Origin: SIG480 sp045546975 | GTDB taxonomy: Bacteria > Bacillota > Clostridia > Oscillospirales > JAAYXM01 | Direction of reading: 5' to 3' | Assembly: GCA_045546975.1 (NCBI GenBank) | Contig: JAZQDV010000007.1 | Coordinates: 139,042-203,041, forward strand | DNA length: 64,000 nt | Shown here: positions 9,752 through 18,429 of the stretch, one piece after another | How positions within the stretch are numbered: the stretch's first letter is position 1 | Layout of the letters: each line of letters opens with the position of its first letter | The notes under the pieces: generated by a model | What the model was told of the DNA's origin: nothing | Seen by the model: only the letters and a program-made list of their open reading frames with translations | Databases searched by the model: none | Program-made: the position numbers and the translations under genes

Positions 9752-10504
9752 TCACCCTTCACTCATTTTATACATAAAGATACTTGCAGCAACGGCCGCG
9801 TTCAGAGACTCGGCACCGCCGCGCATCGGGATTATCACACTTCCGTCGCAGAGTGCGGACACTTCCGGCCTTACTCCGTTGCCCTCATTGCCAATAACTA
9901 CCGCAGCATTTTTGAGGTCGGTCTCCCCGAGCTCACGCGACTCTCCGTGTAGTTCTGATGCATAAACACGCATCCCCGCACTTTTAAGGCGCGGGATCAG
10001 GGTTTCTATCTTCTCGCTCACTATCGGAACTCTGAAAACCGAGCCCATAGCCGAGCGGATTGTTTTTGGATTATATATATCGGCACAGCCATCACAAAAA
10101 ACAGCGTCTATACCAAGAGCATCCGCAGTTCGGATTATTGTACCGATGTTTCCCGTGTCCTGAAGGCTGTCGAGAATGATTGCATTTTTTATATTTGCCA
10201 CCCGGCATTCCGGGAACTTGCACGCAAATATTACGTTTTGCGCATTCTTGAGCGTTGTTACGCTTTCAAGTATATCCTGAGATACGGAAAATATTTTCTC
10301 GCACGCGTTGGATGGAATCTGAGGCAGGATTTTCTCATTTGCAAGAATTACGGTTATCGTAAGCTTTTCCGAAATTGCCTCGTACAAAAGCTTTTCACCC
10401 TCGCAGACGAATACTCCCATCTCCTCACGAAGTTCCTTTGATTTTGAAAGCGCACGAAGGAGCTTTACCGTCTGATTTTGACGGCTTACTATATGCTCTG
10501 CCAT
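9752..10504 (-). CDS. TrmH/SpoU-family RNA 2'-O-methyltransferase
   Basis: About 250 residues, counting from the ATG at 10502-10504; an in-frame GTG nine bases upstream is also possible. An N-terminal substrate-binding domain (VSRQNQTVKLLRALSKSKEL, VFVCEGEKLL) is followed by the SPOUT methylase domain with LDSLQDTGNIGTIIRTADA, VVIGNEGNGV and IPMRGGAESLNAAVAASI, the three SpoU motifs. It probably methylates a ribose in rRNA; the exact nucleotide cannot be told. It sits between the potassium uptake genes and dprA and is likely co-transcribed. Confidence 0.9.
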   Translation of the reverse strand: MAEHIVSRQNQTVKLLRALSKSKELREEMGVFVCEGEKLLYEAISEKLTITVILANEKILPQIPSNACEKIFSVSQDILESVTTLKNAQNVIFACKFPECRVANIKNAIILDSLQDTGNIGTIIRTADALGIDAVFCDGCADIYNPKTIRSAMGSVFRVPIVSEKIETLIPRLKSAGMRVYASELHGESRELGETDLKNAAVVIGNEGNGVRPEVSALCDGSVIIPMRGGAESLNAAVAASIFMYKMSEG

Positions 10505-10505
10505 A

Positions 10506-11159
10506 TTATTCACCGCGGAGCTTCTTTATATCATCATTTTTACCGATGACTATAAGAACATCTCCCTCTTTTATCGTATATTTTGCCGTCGGCGAAACAT
10601 TGAGCTCTTCTGAATTCTTATCGCGCGCGGCAATTACGTTGATTCCATAAGTACTGCGGATATTGAGTTCAAGGAGGCTTTTGCCTTCCCACTCAGGCAG
10701 GGAAACAATCTCAACGATGCTGTCCTCATCGGAAAGCTCGATATAGTCAAGTATATTTTTGGCTGAAAGCCTTTGCGCAATACGGTTTCCCATATCACGC
10801 TCGGGAAATACGATGACATCTGCGCCGATTCTTTCAAGCACTTTCCTGTGAAGCTCGCTCTGTGCCTTTGCGACAACTTTTTTAACGCCCATTTCCTTTA
10901 GCATGATGGTAACTAAAACGCTGTCCTCGATGTTGTTTGCTATTGCCACAACCGCAACGTCAAAGTTTCTCGCGCCGAGGGAAGCGAGGACGCTTTCTTC
11001 CTTTGCGTCGCCTATAACCGAGTGGGTTACGCGGTCTGCAACATGAGCGACTCTGTCTTCACTTTTATCAATTACCAAAACCTCGTGACCGAGATTTGAA
11101 AGCTCAAGTGCAACTGCGCTTCCAAACCTGCCCATACCTATTATAAGAAACGAATCCAT
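10506..11159 (-). CDS. ktrA: Potassium uptake regulatory subunit, KtrA/TrkA type
   Basis: Cytoplasmic gating subunit of a Ktr/Trk potassium channel. 217 residues: RCK_N Rossmann domain with the nucleotide-binding motif IIGMGRFGSAVALELSNLGH at 6-25 and the VIDKSEDRV acidic end, then an RCK_C domain from about 135 (DSIVEIVSLPEWEGKSLLELN). The membrane partner lies directly upstream, 11 bp away. Gating by ATP/ADP, and possibly by c-di-AMP at RCK_C, is family knowledge. Confidence 0.93.
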   Translation of the reverse strand: MDSFLIIGMGRFGSAVALELSNLGHEVLVIDKSEDRVAHVADRVTHSVIGDAKEESVLASLGARNFDVAVVAIANNIEDSVLVTIMLKEMGVKKVVAKAQSELHRKVLERIGADVIVFPERDMGNRIAQRLSAKNILDYIELSDEDSIVEIVSLPEWEGKSLLELNIRSTYGINVIAARDKNSEELNVSPTAKYTIKEGDVLIVIGKNDDIKKLRGE

Positions 11160-11170
11160 AAAAGTCCCTC

Positions 11171-12529
11171 CTAGCCTATAATGGTTTTCCCCTCAGGATG
11201 ACTTATCTTTGACTTTTTGCGTCCGATAAGGATTCCGAGGCTGAGGGTAAGAAGTCCTACCCTTCCAAGATACATAAGAATTATGAGAACAATTTTTGAA
11301 ATGGAATTAAGTCCTGCTGTTATGCCCATTGAAAGCCCTGTCGTTGAAAATGCCGACACACATTCAAACACCGCATCAAACATATCAACGCCAGCGGTCA
11401 TCGAAACTATGACTGCGCCAACAAGAACAAGAAATACCGCGACTATCGTAACTGCGATGGATTTCATAATCGCATACACGCTTACTCTTCTGCCAAACGC
11501 TGTTACCTCTTCCCTCCCGCGCATTATTGAGAGCGCTGAGAGGCACAAAACTGCAAAGGTAACGGTCTTGATTCCACCTGCCGTTGAACCTGACGAGCCA
11601 CCCACAAACATAATAAACATTGTAAGAAGCTTTGATGCCGAGGTCATCTCAGCCTGTGGCAAGGAATAAAATCCCATTGTTCTTGACGTTGAGGTCTGGA
11701 AGAAGGACGCAAGAAGCTTCCCGAAGAATGAAGTGTCTCCCATTGTCGCTGGGTTTTGATATTCAAAAAGCGTGAACAGCGCAGTTCCGATTACAATAAT
11801 TGCCGCTGTCGTGACGAGTACGAGCTTTGTATGTAGCCCACACGCACGAAAGCTCTTTTTCTCGCGCATATCCTCCCAAACGAAAAAGCCGAGACCTCCG
11901 AAAATTGAGAGTATGGCAAGGGTGAGAAGCACTATCGGGTCGCCTGCATATTCTGTAAGGCTCGTCCGCCCCAAAATATCAAAGCCTGCGTTACAAAACG
12001 CGGAAACGGCATGGAAAATTCCCTTGTATATACCTTTCCCGATTCCGTACTGCGGTATAAACCTGATTGAAAGAAGCATTGCGCCAAGGATTTCAAAAGC
12101 AAAGGTTCTTCTAAAAATGTTTCTTGCAAGTCTTACTATTCCCGAAATCTCATCTACCGAGAAGGTCTGAATCATTATGATTCTCTCGCGAAGAGAAATC
12201 CTGCGCTTTATGGCAATGGAAAAGATAGTTGCAAAAACCATAAATCCAAGTCCGCCACACTGTATGAGTGCTAAAATTGTAATCTCTCCGAATGCCGACC
12301 AGTACGAGAGCGTATCAACGACAGAAAGGCCCGTTATACAGGTTGCACTTGTTGAGGTAAAGAGTGCCGTTATAAAATCCGCACTTTTGCCATCAGTGGT
12401 TGCGGCAGGAAGCATCAAAAGAAACGTTCCTGCAAGAATTATCAAAAGAAACGCGCCGAGAATCAGCATCGTCGGGCTTATTCTTCTTTTAATCTCGGTT
12501 TTTATGCTGTTTTCGGAAAAAAGCCCCAT
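11171..12529 (-). CDS. ktrB: Potassium uptake membrane subunit, TrkH/KtrB type
   Basis: Integral membrane pore for potassium uptake, 452 residues with many hydrophobic segments. Four selectivity-filter-like repeats can be read: TSTSATCITGLSVVD near 54-68, FHAVSAFCNAGFDILG near 170-185, GGSSGSTAGGIKT near 300, and FECVSAFSTTGLSMG near 385. ktrA follows after 11 bp. Length and content fit KtrB (about 450 aa) better than long TrkH forms. The upstream unknown gene (12535-13245) is only 5 bp away, so it probably shares the transcript. Confidence 0.93.
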   Translation of the reverse strand: MGLFSENSIKTEIKRRISPTMLILGAFLLIILAGTFLLMLPAATTDGKSADFITALFTSTSATCITGLSVVDTLSYWSAFGEITILALIQCGGLGFMVFATIFSIAIKRRISLRERIIMIQTFSVDEISGIVRLARNIFRRTFAFEILGAMLLSIRFIPQYGIGKGIYKGIFHAVSAFCNAGFDILGRTSLTEYAGDPIVLLTLAILSIFGGLGFFVWEDMREKKSFRACGLHTKLVLVTTAAIIVIGTALFTLFEYQNPATMGDTSFFGKLLASFFQTSTSRTMGFYSLPQAEMTSASKLLTMFIMFVGGSSGSTAGGIKTVTFAVLCLSALSIMRGREEVTAFGRRVSVYAIMKSIAVTIVAVFLVLVGAVIVSMTAGVDMFDAVFECVSAFSTTGLSMGITAGLNSISKIVLIILMYLGRVGLLTLSLGILIGRKKSKISHPEGKTIIG

Positions 12530-12534
12530 TCAAA

Positions 12535-13245
12535 TCACTCTCCGTATACTAAACCGTGAAGTGCCTTTCCTGCAAACTCATACTTCTGGGCTATGCGCTC
12601 TTTCTTCGTTCTGAAATCTCTTTTCACCTTTATGGCGGCATACAGTCCGTCGCTCGCCTCAAACTCAAACTGTTCCATTGAGGGAAGCGTGTCTACGCGG
12701 ATGTAGTATTCGTTCTCGCTCTCGATTCCAAACTCAGAAAGTGGTTCAAATCCGCCTTTTTTTGCATACCACTCAGCGTATTTTTTGTCAAAGAAGAAGA
12801 GCAGTACATCGTCGTCTGCCATGCTGACGGTTATCTTCTGCATACTTGCTGCGCCGTATTCATCAACGGCGTTTGCATTCTCTATTCCCGAAATGTTTGT
12901 CGTGCAGAGAAGCTGTCCTTCAGCTATAGGCTCTTTCCCTTCAGCAAAGTCCTCTGCAATAAACATTTCAAGATAGTCAGACAGAGCATCTACCTCCTCA
13001 TGCGCCATAAAAATATCTCCGCCGAGGATATAGTCTATGTCGTTGTCCTCCTGATTTATTATATCGCTTATCAGGGTTGTCGCAAAAACTACAAGGAGTA
13101 TTGTGATTACAGTCGGAACTGCGAGATGATACAAATATACATTTTTCAGCCAATAGCGGAGCTTTTCCGTAAAGGTTGCGCCCTCCATAAAGCTGCCCTT
13201 GCGGAATACCGCAAAAATTTCTCTGCTGTCCTTACTTTTTTTCAT
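12535..13245 (-). CDS. Unknown single-pass membrane protein
   Basis: 236 residues, not recognised. A basic N-terminus (about 1-35) leads into one transmembrane helix at about 39-62 (LAVPTVITILLVVFATTLIS), then an acidic domain of about 170 residues predicted outside the cell, ending in a lysine/arginine-rich stretch. The helix has no lipobox or cleavage motif, so it is probably an anchor. It starts 10 bp after the GH95-like gene and ends 5 bp before the potassium pore gene, so it is likely co-translated with both. The extracellular part could sense or bind a ligand, but nothing in the sequence proves this. Confidence 0.75.
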   Translation of the reverse strand: MKKSKDSREIFAVFRKGSFMEGATFTEKLRYWLKNVYLYHLAVPTVITILLVVFATTLISDIINQEDNDIDYILGGDIFMAHEEVDALSDYLEMFIAEDFAEGKEPIAEGQLLCTTNISGIENANAVDEYGAASMQKITVSMADDDVLLFFFDKKYAEWYAKKGGFEPLSEFGIESENEYYIRVDTLPSMEQFEFEASDGLYAAIKVKRDFRTKKERIAQKYEFAGKALHGLVYGE

Positions 13246-13255
13246 TTGTTTCTCC

Positions 13256-15481
13256 TTATTTCACGGGAACAAGCTTTACCTTCTCACCGTCTGCAAGTGT
13301 GAACTTAATCTTTGCACATGCATCTGCCACGATAATCTCGTCGCCACCGTCGCGCTTTACACATACGTTTCCGCCAAACGGGTTTATCATAGAAACCTCG
13401 CGTGTTCTGTCCGCTTTGATTTCAACAGATTTTGCACCGCGGTCCCACTCAGCAGAAATGGTAAGTCCACCCTGTGCACGGAGGTTGTTGAATGTGATTC
13501 TTTCATCGGCCCAGCTTTCCGGAATTGCGGAGAAGAGTCTTATATCCTCCTCATGGCTCTGCAAGAGCATTTCCTGAACCGCATCCGCCGCCTGAAGGTT
13601 TGCTTCAAGCGTGAACGGGCGGTAGTGCAATATCGTAATTCCAACGCCCTTATAGTCTCCGTTTAAGTGGAAGCCGTTAGGACTGCATATGTAATCATAG
13701 AATGTTTTAAGCTGGTATGCCGCCGCCTCGCCGTTCTCGATACGGGCATAAAGGGATGCAAACCAGGTAAATGAGAATCCGTTCCAAACTCCCGTTCCCA
13801 TCTCCTCAAGCCAGCTTATGCTCTCCTCCATCAAGGTCTTTTCCTCTTCGCTTCTGTGGTACTGAAGAAGATTAAACGGATAAAGACCGACAAGGTGAGA
13901 ATGGTGACGGTGAGAAAAACCAAGCGAAGTATTCTCCGAAACTCTGATTCCGTCACGTCCACCGCTCGGGATATCGAGAAGCTTTCCGTAAATATCCTTC
14001 CAATGCTGTGTGTCCTCGGGACATACCTTTAAGGACATTTCCTCAAGCGCAAGGTAAAGACTGCGACAAAGTGAAATTTCGTATGTTGACATGGGGCTAA
14101 GCCATGCTTCGTGCTTTGACTCGTTATATTCGGGGGATACGGAAATCGGGAATATGAGTTTTCCGTCTCCGTACGGCTCAAACCATCTCTCCATAACAGC
14201 AGCTGTGCCTTTGAGGTAGGGGTATGCCCTCTCCTCTAAGAACTTTTCATCTCCGCTATAGAGATAATAGTCATAGAACATAAGTGCCTGCCATATCTGG
14301 TTTCCGAGATTGTAGCACTGCGGATATCCGCCTACCGTCTGACCGTCAAGTGAGCTTGAGGTCGGCATAAAGTAACCGTCTGCATCATAAAAATCCCTGG
14401 CGTGACGCTTTGCTGCATCGCGCATATTCCACAGATGGTCTATCATTACCTTGCCCTCATCCCAGTGGTTTGCGGCAAGATAGTGCTTATAGCAGAACTG
14501 TGTGTTTACGTTTGCTGCATACTCGCCCTTCCACGGCGGAAGTGTATCCTCGTCTGCCGACCAGACGCCCTGAAGCGGCATGGGCGGATATCCCTCGCGT
14601 GAGCAGCAGGCAAGCATATAGTTTGCAAGGTACCATCCTGTTTCAAGCTGCTTGTCGGGAAGGTTTATGCTGCTGCGTGACCAGTATTTTTTCCACCATT
14701 CCTTATGCGTTTTGATGTTTGCCTCATAGCCCTCACGGAGCGCGTCCTTGACTCTCGCGATCCCACGGTCAAGCCAGTCCTCGCACTCGGTTGAGCACGC
14801 GACGTAGTATACTGCTTCCATTCCGCCGGGAACGGACTTTGTTGCAGTAAGAAGTGCAAAGGTAAACTCGGTTGCAGTTTTCTGTAATGCGACGGAAACG
14901 CCGTCACGCACAAAGCACTCACCCTCGGGATATCCAAGACGGCGGCGTGACTCATCTCCGACCTCCTCACCGTCCTTCGGCGGTGTGAAGTCGTGATTTA
15001 TTACGTTGAACTTCGGTGTGGCACCGAGAACTCTTACAAAACCTAGCTTGTTCTCTGCATGGAGATATGAACGCAGAGCGGATTCCCTTCCGTTTACCGC
15101 AAGCTCAACGGAAGCCTCTGCCGCGAAAATATCCAGAGTGCTTTTTACCTTCTCCGCCTTTCCGCCAAAATCAAGCTCAAGACGGCCTGCAGGTATTTTT
15201 GTCGGGGTCGGGTGTATCCAACAGTCCATAAACGGCTTTATGTATGCGGGACGGTTGCCCTCGTGCACCCACTCAACTAACTGTTTGAAGGTGAAATTGT
15301 CTTCAAGCGTCTGCGGAGCGGGACGGCAGTCCCAAAGGTCGCCACGGTCAAGGCTTATCTTAAGCGGCTCACCGTCGCCCCAGACAAGGCCGCCCATGAT
15401 ACCGTTACCTATGGCAAGAGCCTCGTCCCACATTTTTATCGGCTTATTGAATATTAAACATCCGTTTTCTAAGGTTCTCAT
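13256..15481 (-). CDS. GH95-like glycoside hydrolase (alpha-L-fucosidase/galactosidase family)
   Basis: 741 residues without a signal peptide, so probably cytoplasmic. The N-terminal super-sandwich region shows WDEALAIGNGIMGGLVWG; the (alpha/alpha)6 barrel carries PLQGVW, the NVN pair near the Asn-x-Asn catalytic position, and ISVSPEY, whose Glu matches the general acid of GH95. At the usual PFQIDGNFG site the protein reads PFTLEANLQ, putting Glu where Asp is normal. LLQSHEEDIRLFSAIP near the end is a family hallmark. Substrate is probably an alpha-linked fucoside or galactoside from plant or host glycans. It sits oddly between lysS and potassium uptake genes, with no sugar transporter nearby. 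Confidence 0.8.
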   Translation of the reverse strand: MRTLENGCLIFNKPIKMWDEALAIGNGIMGGLVWGDGEPLKISLDRGDLWDCRPAPQTLEDNFTFKQLVEWVHEGNRPAYIKPFMDCWIHPTPTKIPAGRLELDFGGKAEKVKSTLDIFAAEASVELAVNGRESALRSYLHAENKLGFVRVLGATPKFNVINHDFTPPKDGEEVGDESRRRLGYPEGECFVRDGVSVALQKTATEFTFALLTATKSVPGGMEAVYYVACSTECEDWLDRGIARVKDALREGYEANIKTHKEWWKKYWSRSSINLPDKQLETGWYLANYMLACCSREGYPPMPLQGVWSADEDTLPPWKGEYAANVNTQFCYKHYLAANHWDEGKVMIDHLWNMRDAAKRHARDFYDADGYFMPTSSSLDGQTVGGYPQCYNLGNQIWQALMFYDYYLYSGDEKFLEERAYPYLKGTAAVMERWFEPYGDGKLIFPISVSPEYNESKHEAWLSPMSTYEISLCRSLYLALEEMSLKVCPEDTQHWKDIYGKLLDIPSGGRDGIRVSENTSLGFSHRHHSHLVGLYPFNLLQYHRSEEEKTLMEESISWLEEMGTGVWNGFSFTWFASLYARIENGEAAAYQLKTFYDYICSPNGFHLNGDYKGVGITILHYRPFTLEANLQAADAVQEMLLQSHEEDIRLFSAIPESWADERITFNNLRAQGGLTISAEWDRGAKSVEIKADRTREVSMINPFGGNVCVKRDGGDEIIVADACAKIKFTLADGEKVKLVPVK

Positions 15482-15509
15482 TGTTGTTCCTCCGCTTTTG
15501 TGGGGTTTG

Positions 15510-17015
15510 TTATTTGTCTGAAACCGACTTCATTGTCGGGAAGAGTAAAACGTCGCGGATTGCGGCGCTGTCGGTAAGGAGCATACACATACGGTCGATG
15601 CCGTAGCCGATACCACCTGTCGGAGGCATACCGATTTCAAGAGCATTGAGGAAGTCCTCATCAGTTGTGTTTGCCTCTTCATTTCCCTTTGAAAGCTGTT
15701 CTTCCTGGTCGCGGAATCGCTCACGCTGGTCAATCGGGTCGTTAAGCTCGGAGTATGCGTTTGCCATCTCCCAACCGTTCATGAAGAACTCAAAACGCTC
15801 AACGTAGTTCGGGTCCTCAGGCTTTTTCTTCGTGAGCGGAGAAATCTCTATCGGGTGATCCATAACAAATGTGGGCTGGATAAGGTGCTCTTCGACAAAC
15901 TCCTCGAAGAAGAGGTTTAATATATCGCCCTTCTTATGCCTGTCCTCAAACTGAACGTGCTTTTCCTTTGCGATTGCACGTGCTTCTTCTGTTGTCTTGA
16001 TCTCGTTAAAGTCAACACCTGAATATTTCTTTACAGCGTCAACCATTGTTATTCTCTCAAAAGGACGACCGAGATCCATCTCGACGCCGTTGTAAACTAT
16101 CTTTGTTGTGCCGAGAACTTCTTTTGCTACATGGCGGTACATTTCCTCAGTGAGGTCCATCATACCGTGGTAGTCTGTATACGCCTGATAGAGCTCCATA
16201 AGTGTGAACTCGGGGTTGTGGCGTGTGTCAAGGCCTTCGTTTCTGAAAACTCTGCCGATTTCATAAACCTTTTCAAGCCCACCTACAATAAGGCGCTTGA
16301 GGTAAAGCTCAAGAGAAATGCGGAGTTTGAAGTCCTCATTAAGTGCGTTGAAATGTGTTTCAAACGGACGCGCTGCTGCACCGCCGGCATTCGAAACGAG
16401 CATGGGGGTCTCAACCTCCATGAAGCCCTTATCGTCAAGGAAGCGACGGATAGCACTTATAATCTTTGAACGCTTGACAAAGGTATCCTTTGCCTCGGGG
16501 TTCATTATAAGGTCAACATATCTCTGACGGTAGCGGAGGTCTGTGTTTGTGAGACCGTGGAACTTCTCAGGAAGCGGCTTGAGTGACTTTGAGAGAAGTG
16601 TTACGCTTTCGCAGTGGATGGAAATCTCACCGCGACGTGTTCTGAATACCACACCCTCAGCGCCGATAATATCTCCGATATCAAACTTCTTGAACTTTGC
16701 AAAGCTCTCCTCTCCGATATCGTTTATGCGGACATAAAGCTGGATTTTGCCTTCAAGGTCCTGAAGGTCGCAGAAGAAAGCCTTACCCATATCGCGGCGG
16801 CTCATCATACGTCCTGCAAGACGAACCTTCTTGCCTTCCATTTCCTCAAAGTTCTCCGTTACATCCACAGAGTGATGAGTCTGGTCATATTTTACAACTT
16901 CAAACGGGTTGTCACCGTCCTCAACAAGCTTTGCAAGCTTTTCGCGGCGGATTTTTAGTATTTCACTTAAATCCTCAACCTGTTCTTCCATTACTCTTGT
17001 TTCTTCCGTTGCCAT
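15510..17015 (-). CDS. lysS: Lysyl-tRNA synthetase, class II
   Basis: Charges tRNA-Lys. I choose the ATG at 17013-17015, with GGAGG seven bases before it, giving 501 residues; the upstream TTG at 17042 would overlap greA. An OB-fold anticodon domain (about 50-160) precedes the catalytic domain: motif 1 FMEVETPML, motif 2 RVFRNEGLDTRHNPEFT, motif 3 GGIGYGIDRMCMLL. Transcribed with greA from the promoter at 17578-17606. A matching tRNA-Lys(CTT) is encoded at 63635-63710. Confidence 0.97.
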   Translation of the reverse strand: MATEETRVMEEQVEDLSEILKIRREKLAKLVEDGDNPFEVVKYDQTHHSVDVTENFEEMEGKKVRLAGRMMSRRDMGKAFFCDLQDLEGKIQLYVRINDIGEESFAKFKKFDIGDIIGAEGVVFRTRRGEISIHCESVTLLSKSLKPLPEKFHGLTNTDLRYRQRYVDLIMNPEAKDTFVKRSKIISAIRRFLDDKGFMEVETPMLVSNAGGAAARPFETHFNALNEDFKLRISLELYLKRLIVGGLEKVYEIGRVFRNEGLDTRHNPEFTLMELYQAYTDYHGMMDLTEEMYRHVAKEVLGTTKIVYNGVEMDLGRPFERITMVDAVKKYSGVDFNEIKTTEEARAIAKEKHVQFEDRHKKGDILNLFFEEFVEEHLIQPTFVMDHPIEISPLTKKKPEDPNYVERFEFFMNGWEMANAYSELNDPIDQRERFRDQEEQLSKGNEEANTTDEDFLNALEIGMPPTGGIGYGIDRMCMLLTDSAAIRDVLLFPTMKSVSDK

Positions 17016-17031
17016 TTGTGTTTCCTCCGTT

Positions 17032-17502
17032 TTATTCGCCAATTTCTTCTATCTTGTATTCGATTACACCGCACGGTGCCTCTACACCTACAATATCTCC
17101 GACATGGCTGCCCAAAAGTGCACGGCCAAACGGTGACTCGTCGGAGATTCTGCCCTTATACGGGTCTGCCTCCTGTGAGCCGACAATCCAGTACTCCTCT
17201 TCCGAGCCGTCGGAAATATCAGTTACCCTGACGTGTGAGCCTGTGCGTACCTCGTCATTATCTGCAGAGTATTCGATAATCTCCGCGTTTGCAATGATGT
17301 TCTCAATTTCTGCTTTTCTTGAGAACAGCTTGCCTTGCTCGTTCTTTGCCTCGTCGTATTCGCTGTTTTCGGAAAGATCGCCAAAAGAACGAGCCTCTTT
17401 GATGAGGTCTGCAACTTCCTTCTCTCTTACATTTTTGAGATACTCAAGTTCTTCACGAAGCTCCTCTAATCTTTCCTTGGTAATCTTGTAAGTTTTTGAC
17501 AT
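17032..17502 (-). CDS. greA: Transcription elongation factor GreA
   Basis: Rescues backtracked RNA polymerase by stimulating transcript cleavage through the secondary channel. 156 residues from the ATG at 17500-17502, which has a GAGGAG ribosome site eight bases away; the open frame continues upstream over the promoter and is not coding. The N-terminal coiled coil runs from about 6 to 75, with the tip motif DLSENSEYDEAKNEQ carrying the acidic residues that enter the active site. The C-terminal FKBP-like domain contains SPFGRALLG. lysS starts 16 bp downstream. Confidence 0.97.
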   Translation of the reverse strand: MSKTYKITKERLEELREELEYLKNVREKEVADLIKEARSFGDLSENSEYDEAKNEQGKLFSRKAEIENIIANAEIIEYSADNDEVRTGSHVRVTDISDGSEEEYWIVGSQEADPYKGRISDESPFGRALLGSHVGDIVGVEAPCGVIEYKIEEIGE

Positions 17503-17577
17503 TTCTGACACTCCTCTATTCCCTATCTTTTTTGTTTTTCTACTATATAAATGAATTTGCGTTTTTTCAATGTTCAT

Positions 17578-17606
17578 ATTATAGTGGTCACACGACTAAA
17601 TGTCAA
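17578..17606 (-). promoter_or_regulatory. Consensus sigma-A promoter for greA-lysS
   Basis: Perfect consensus on the minus strand: TTGACA (17601-17606), 17-bp spacer, TATAAT (17578-17583). Roughly 70 nt of leader before greA. No T-box structure was recognised in the leader. Confidence 0.85.
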
Positions 17607-17632
17607 GTAAAAGGTTTATGAATTTTGAATTT

Positions 17633-18319
17633 TTATTTTATTAAACACGCAGTTTTTGTTTCATTTCTTCCAATTTTCCCGACGAGTTCCAGGACCGACA
17701 GAAGCACAAGCTTCAGATTTTCCGGAACAGGTCCCGAGATATCCTTTTCCATCTCTACGTAAAAATCGGATAGCCGAGCTCGCTTTTCCTCCCACAAAAA
17801 CTCGACATCTCCCTCAAAAAGCTCTATTCTTACACAGTCTTTGACATCTCCACGCCTTAGCGGAGCACCTGTTTTTTGCAAAACAAGCTCTGAAGCGCGC
17901 TCAAACTCTTCTGTGTCCGAAAATACAAACCGACACTTTGCAAGAAGCTCACACGCAATTTCCGACACAGCACGCGCCGAACCTCCGCCTATGAAAAAAT
18001 TTTGCGGTGCACCGACCGATTTCGCAAAAGTGAGTGCAAGATCAGGTATTCTTGAAGAAAAAAACCGCCGCTCATCGGCAGGACTTTCCCCAAGCGTGCG
18101 AAAAGCCTCTGCGTATGGGCTGCCGTGAGGGATTCCGAAAATAGAAACACCGAGCTTTCTGCACTTTTTTATTTCCCGTCTTATTACACGCAATTTTGCC
18201 GTTTTCCCTCGCTTTACCGGAAGCGGCAGTACATATACCCCAACCTCCCGAAAGGTGAGAATATGCCTCGGTTTTTCAACTCTTTTTCCTTTACTCTCGT
18301 CAATCAAACACACACGCAA
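17633..18319 (-). CDS. Unknown protein with Rossmann-like core
   Basis: 228 residues, not recognised. Likely TTG start at 18317-18319 behind an AAGGTGGTG ribosome site. The N-terminal third is very basic (VKRGKTAKLRVIRREIKKCRKLG) around 35-57; the middle has a glycine-rich turn IGGGSARA near 120, which could close a nucleotide-binding loop but does not match a known family; it ends in a hydrophobic helix. It lies alone between the S41 protease terminator and the greA promoter, so it may be a one-gene unit. Base use resembles its neighbours, arguing against recent transfer. Confidence 0.7.
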   Translation of the reverse strand: MRVCLIDESKGKRVEKPRHILTFREVGVYVLPLPVKRGKTAKLRVIRREIKKCRKLGVSIFGIPHGSPYAEAFRTLGESPADERRFFSSRIPDLALTFAKSVGAPQNFFIGGGSARAVSEIACELLAKCRFVFSDTEEFERASELVLQKTGAPLRRGDVKDCVRIELFEGDVEFLWEEKRARLSDFYVEMEKDISGPVPENLKLVLLSVLELVGKIGRNETKTACLIK

Positions 18320-18373
18320 AACAACACCACCTTTTCTGTATTATGATATTAGTTTTGCTCCTATATATTACAA

Positions 18374-18409
18374 AATTTCGGACAGGTAAAGTTTTCCCTG
18401 TCCGAAATT
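18374..18409 (-). terminator. Hairpin after the S41 protease gene
   Basis: Thirteen-base perfect inverted repeat (AATTTCGGACAGG and its complement) around a 10-nt loop, 20 bp past the protease stop codon. On the minus strand the stem is followed by AATTTTGTAATATA, a weak U-tract, so termination is likely but may be partial. Confidence 0.65.
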
Positions 18410-18429
18410 CAAATTCACATAAAGCCTTT

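Noticed and set aside
11217..12170. Long plus-strand frames opposite the potassium pore gene
   Set aside because: Shadow frames; the minus strand has clear channel motifs.
16697..17491. 264-residue plus-strand frame opposite lysS and greA
   Set aside because: Antisense of two well-supported genes.
15482..17640. T-box or lysine riboswitch for lysS
   Set aside because: The leader before greA is short and shows no T-box sequence or riboswitch core.
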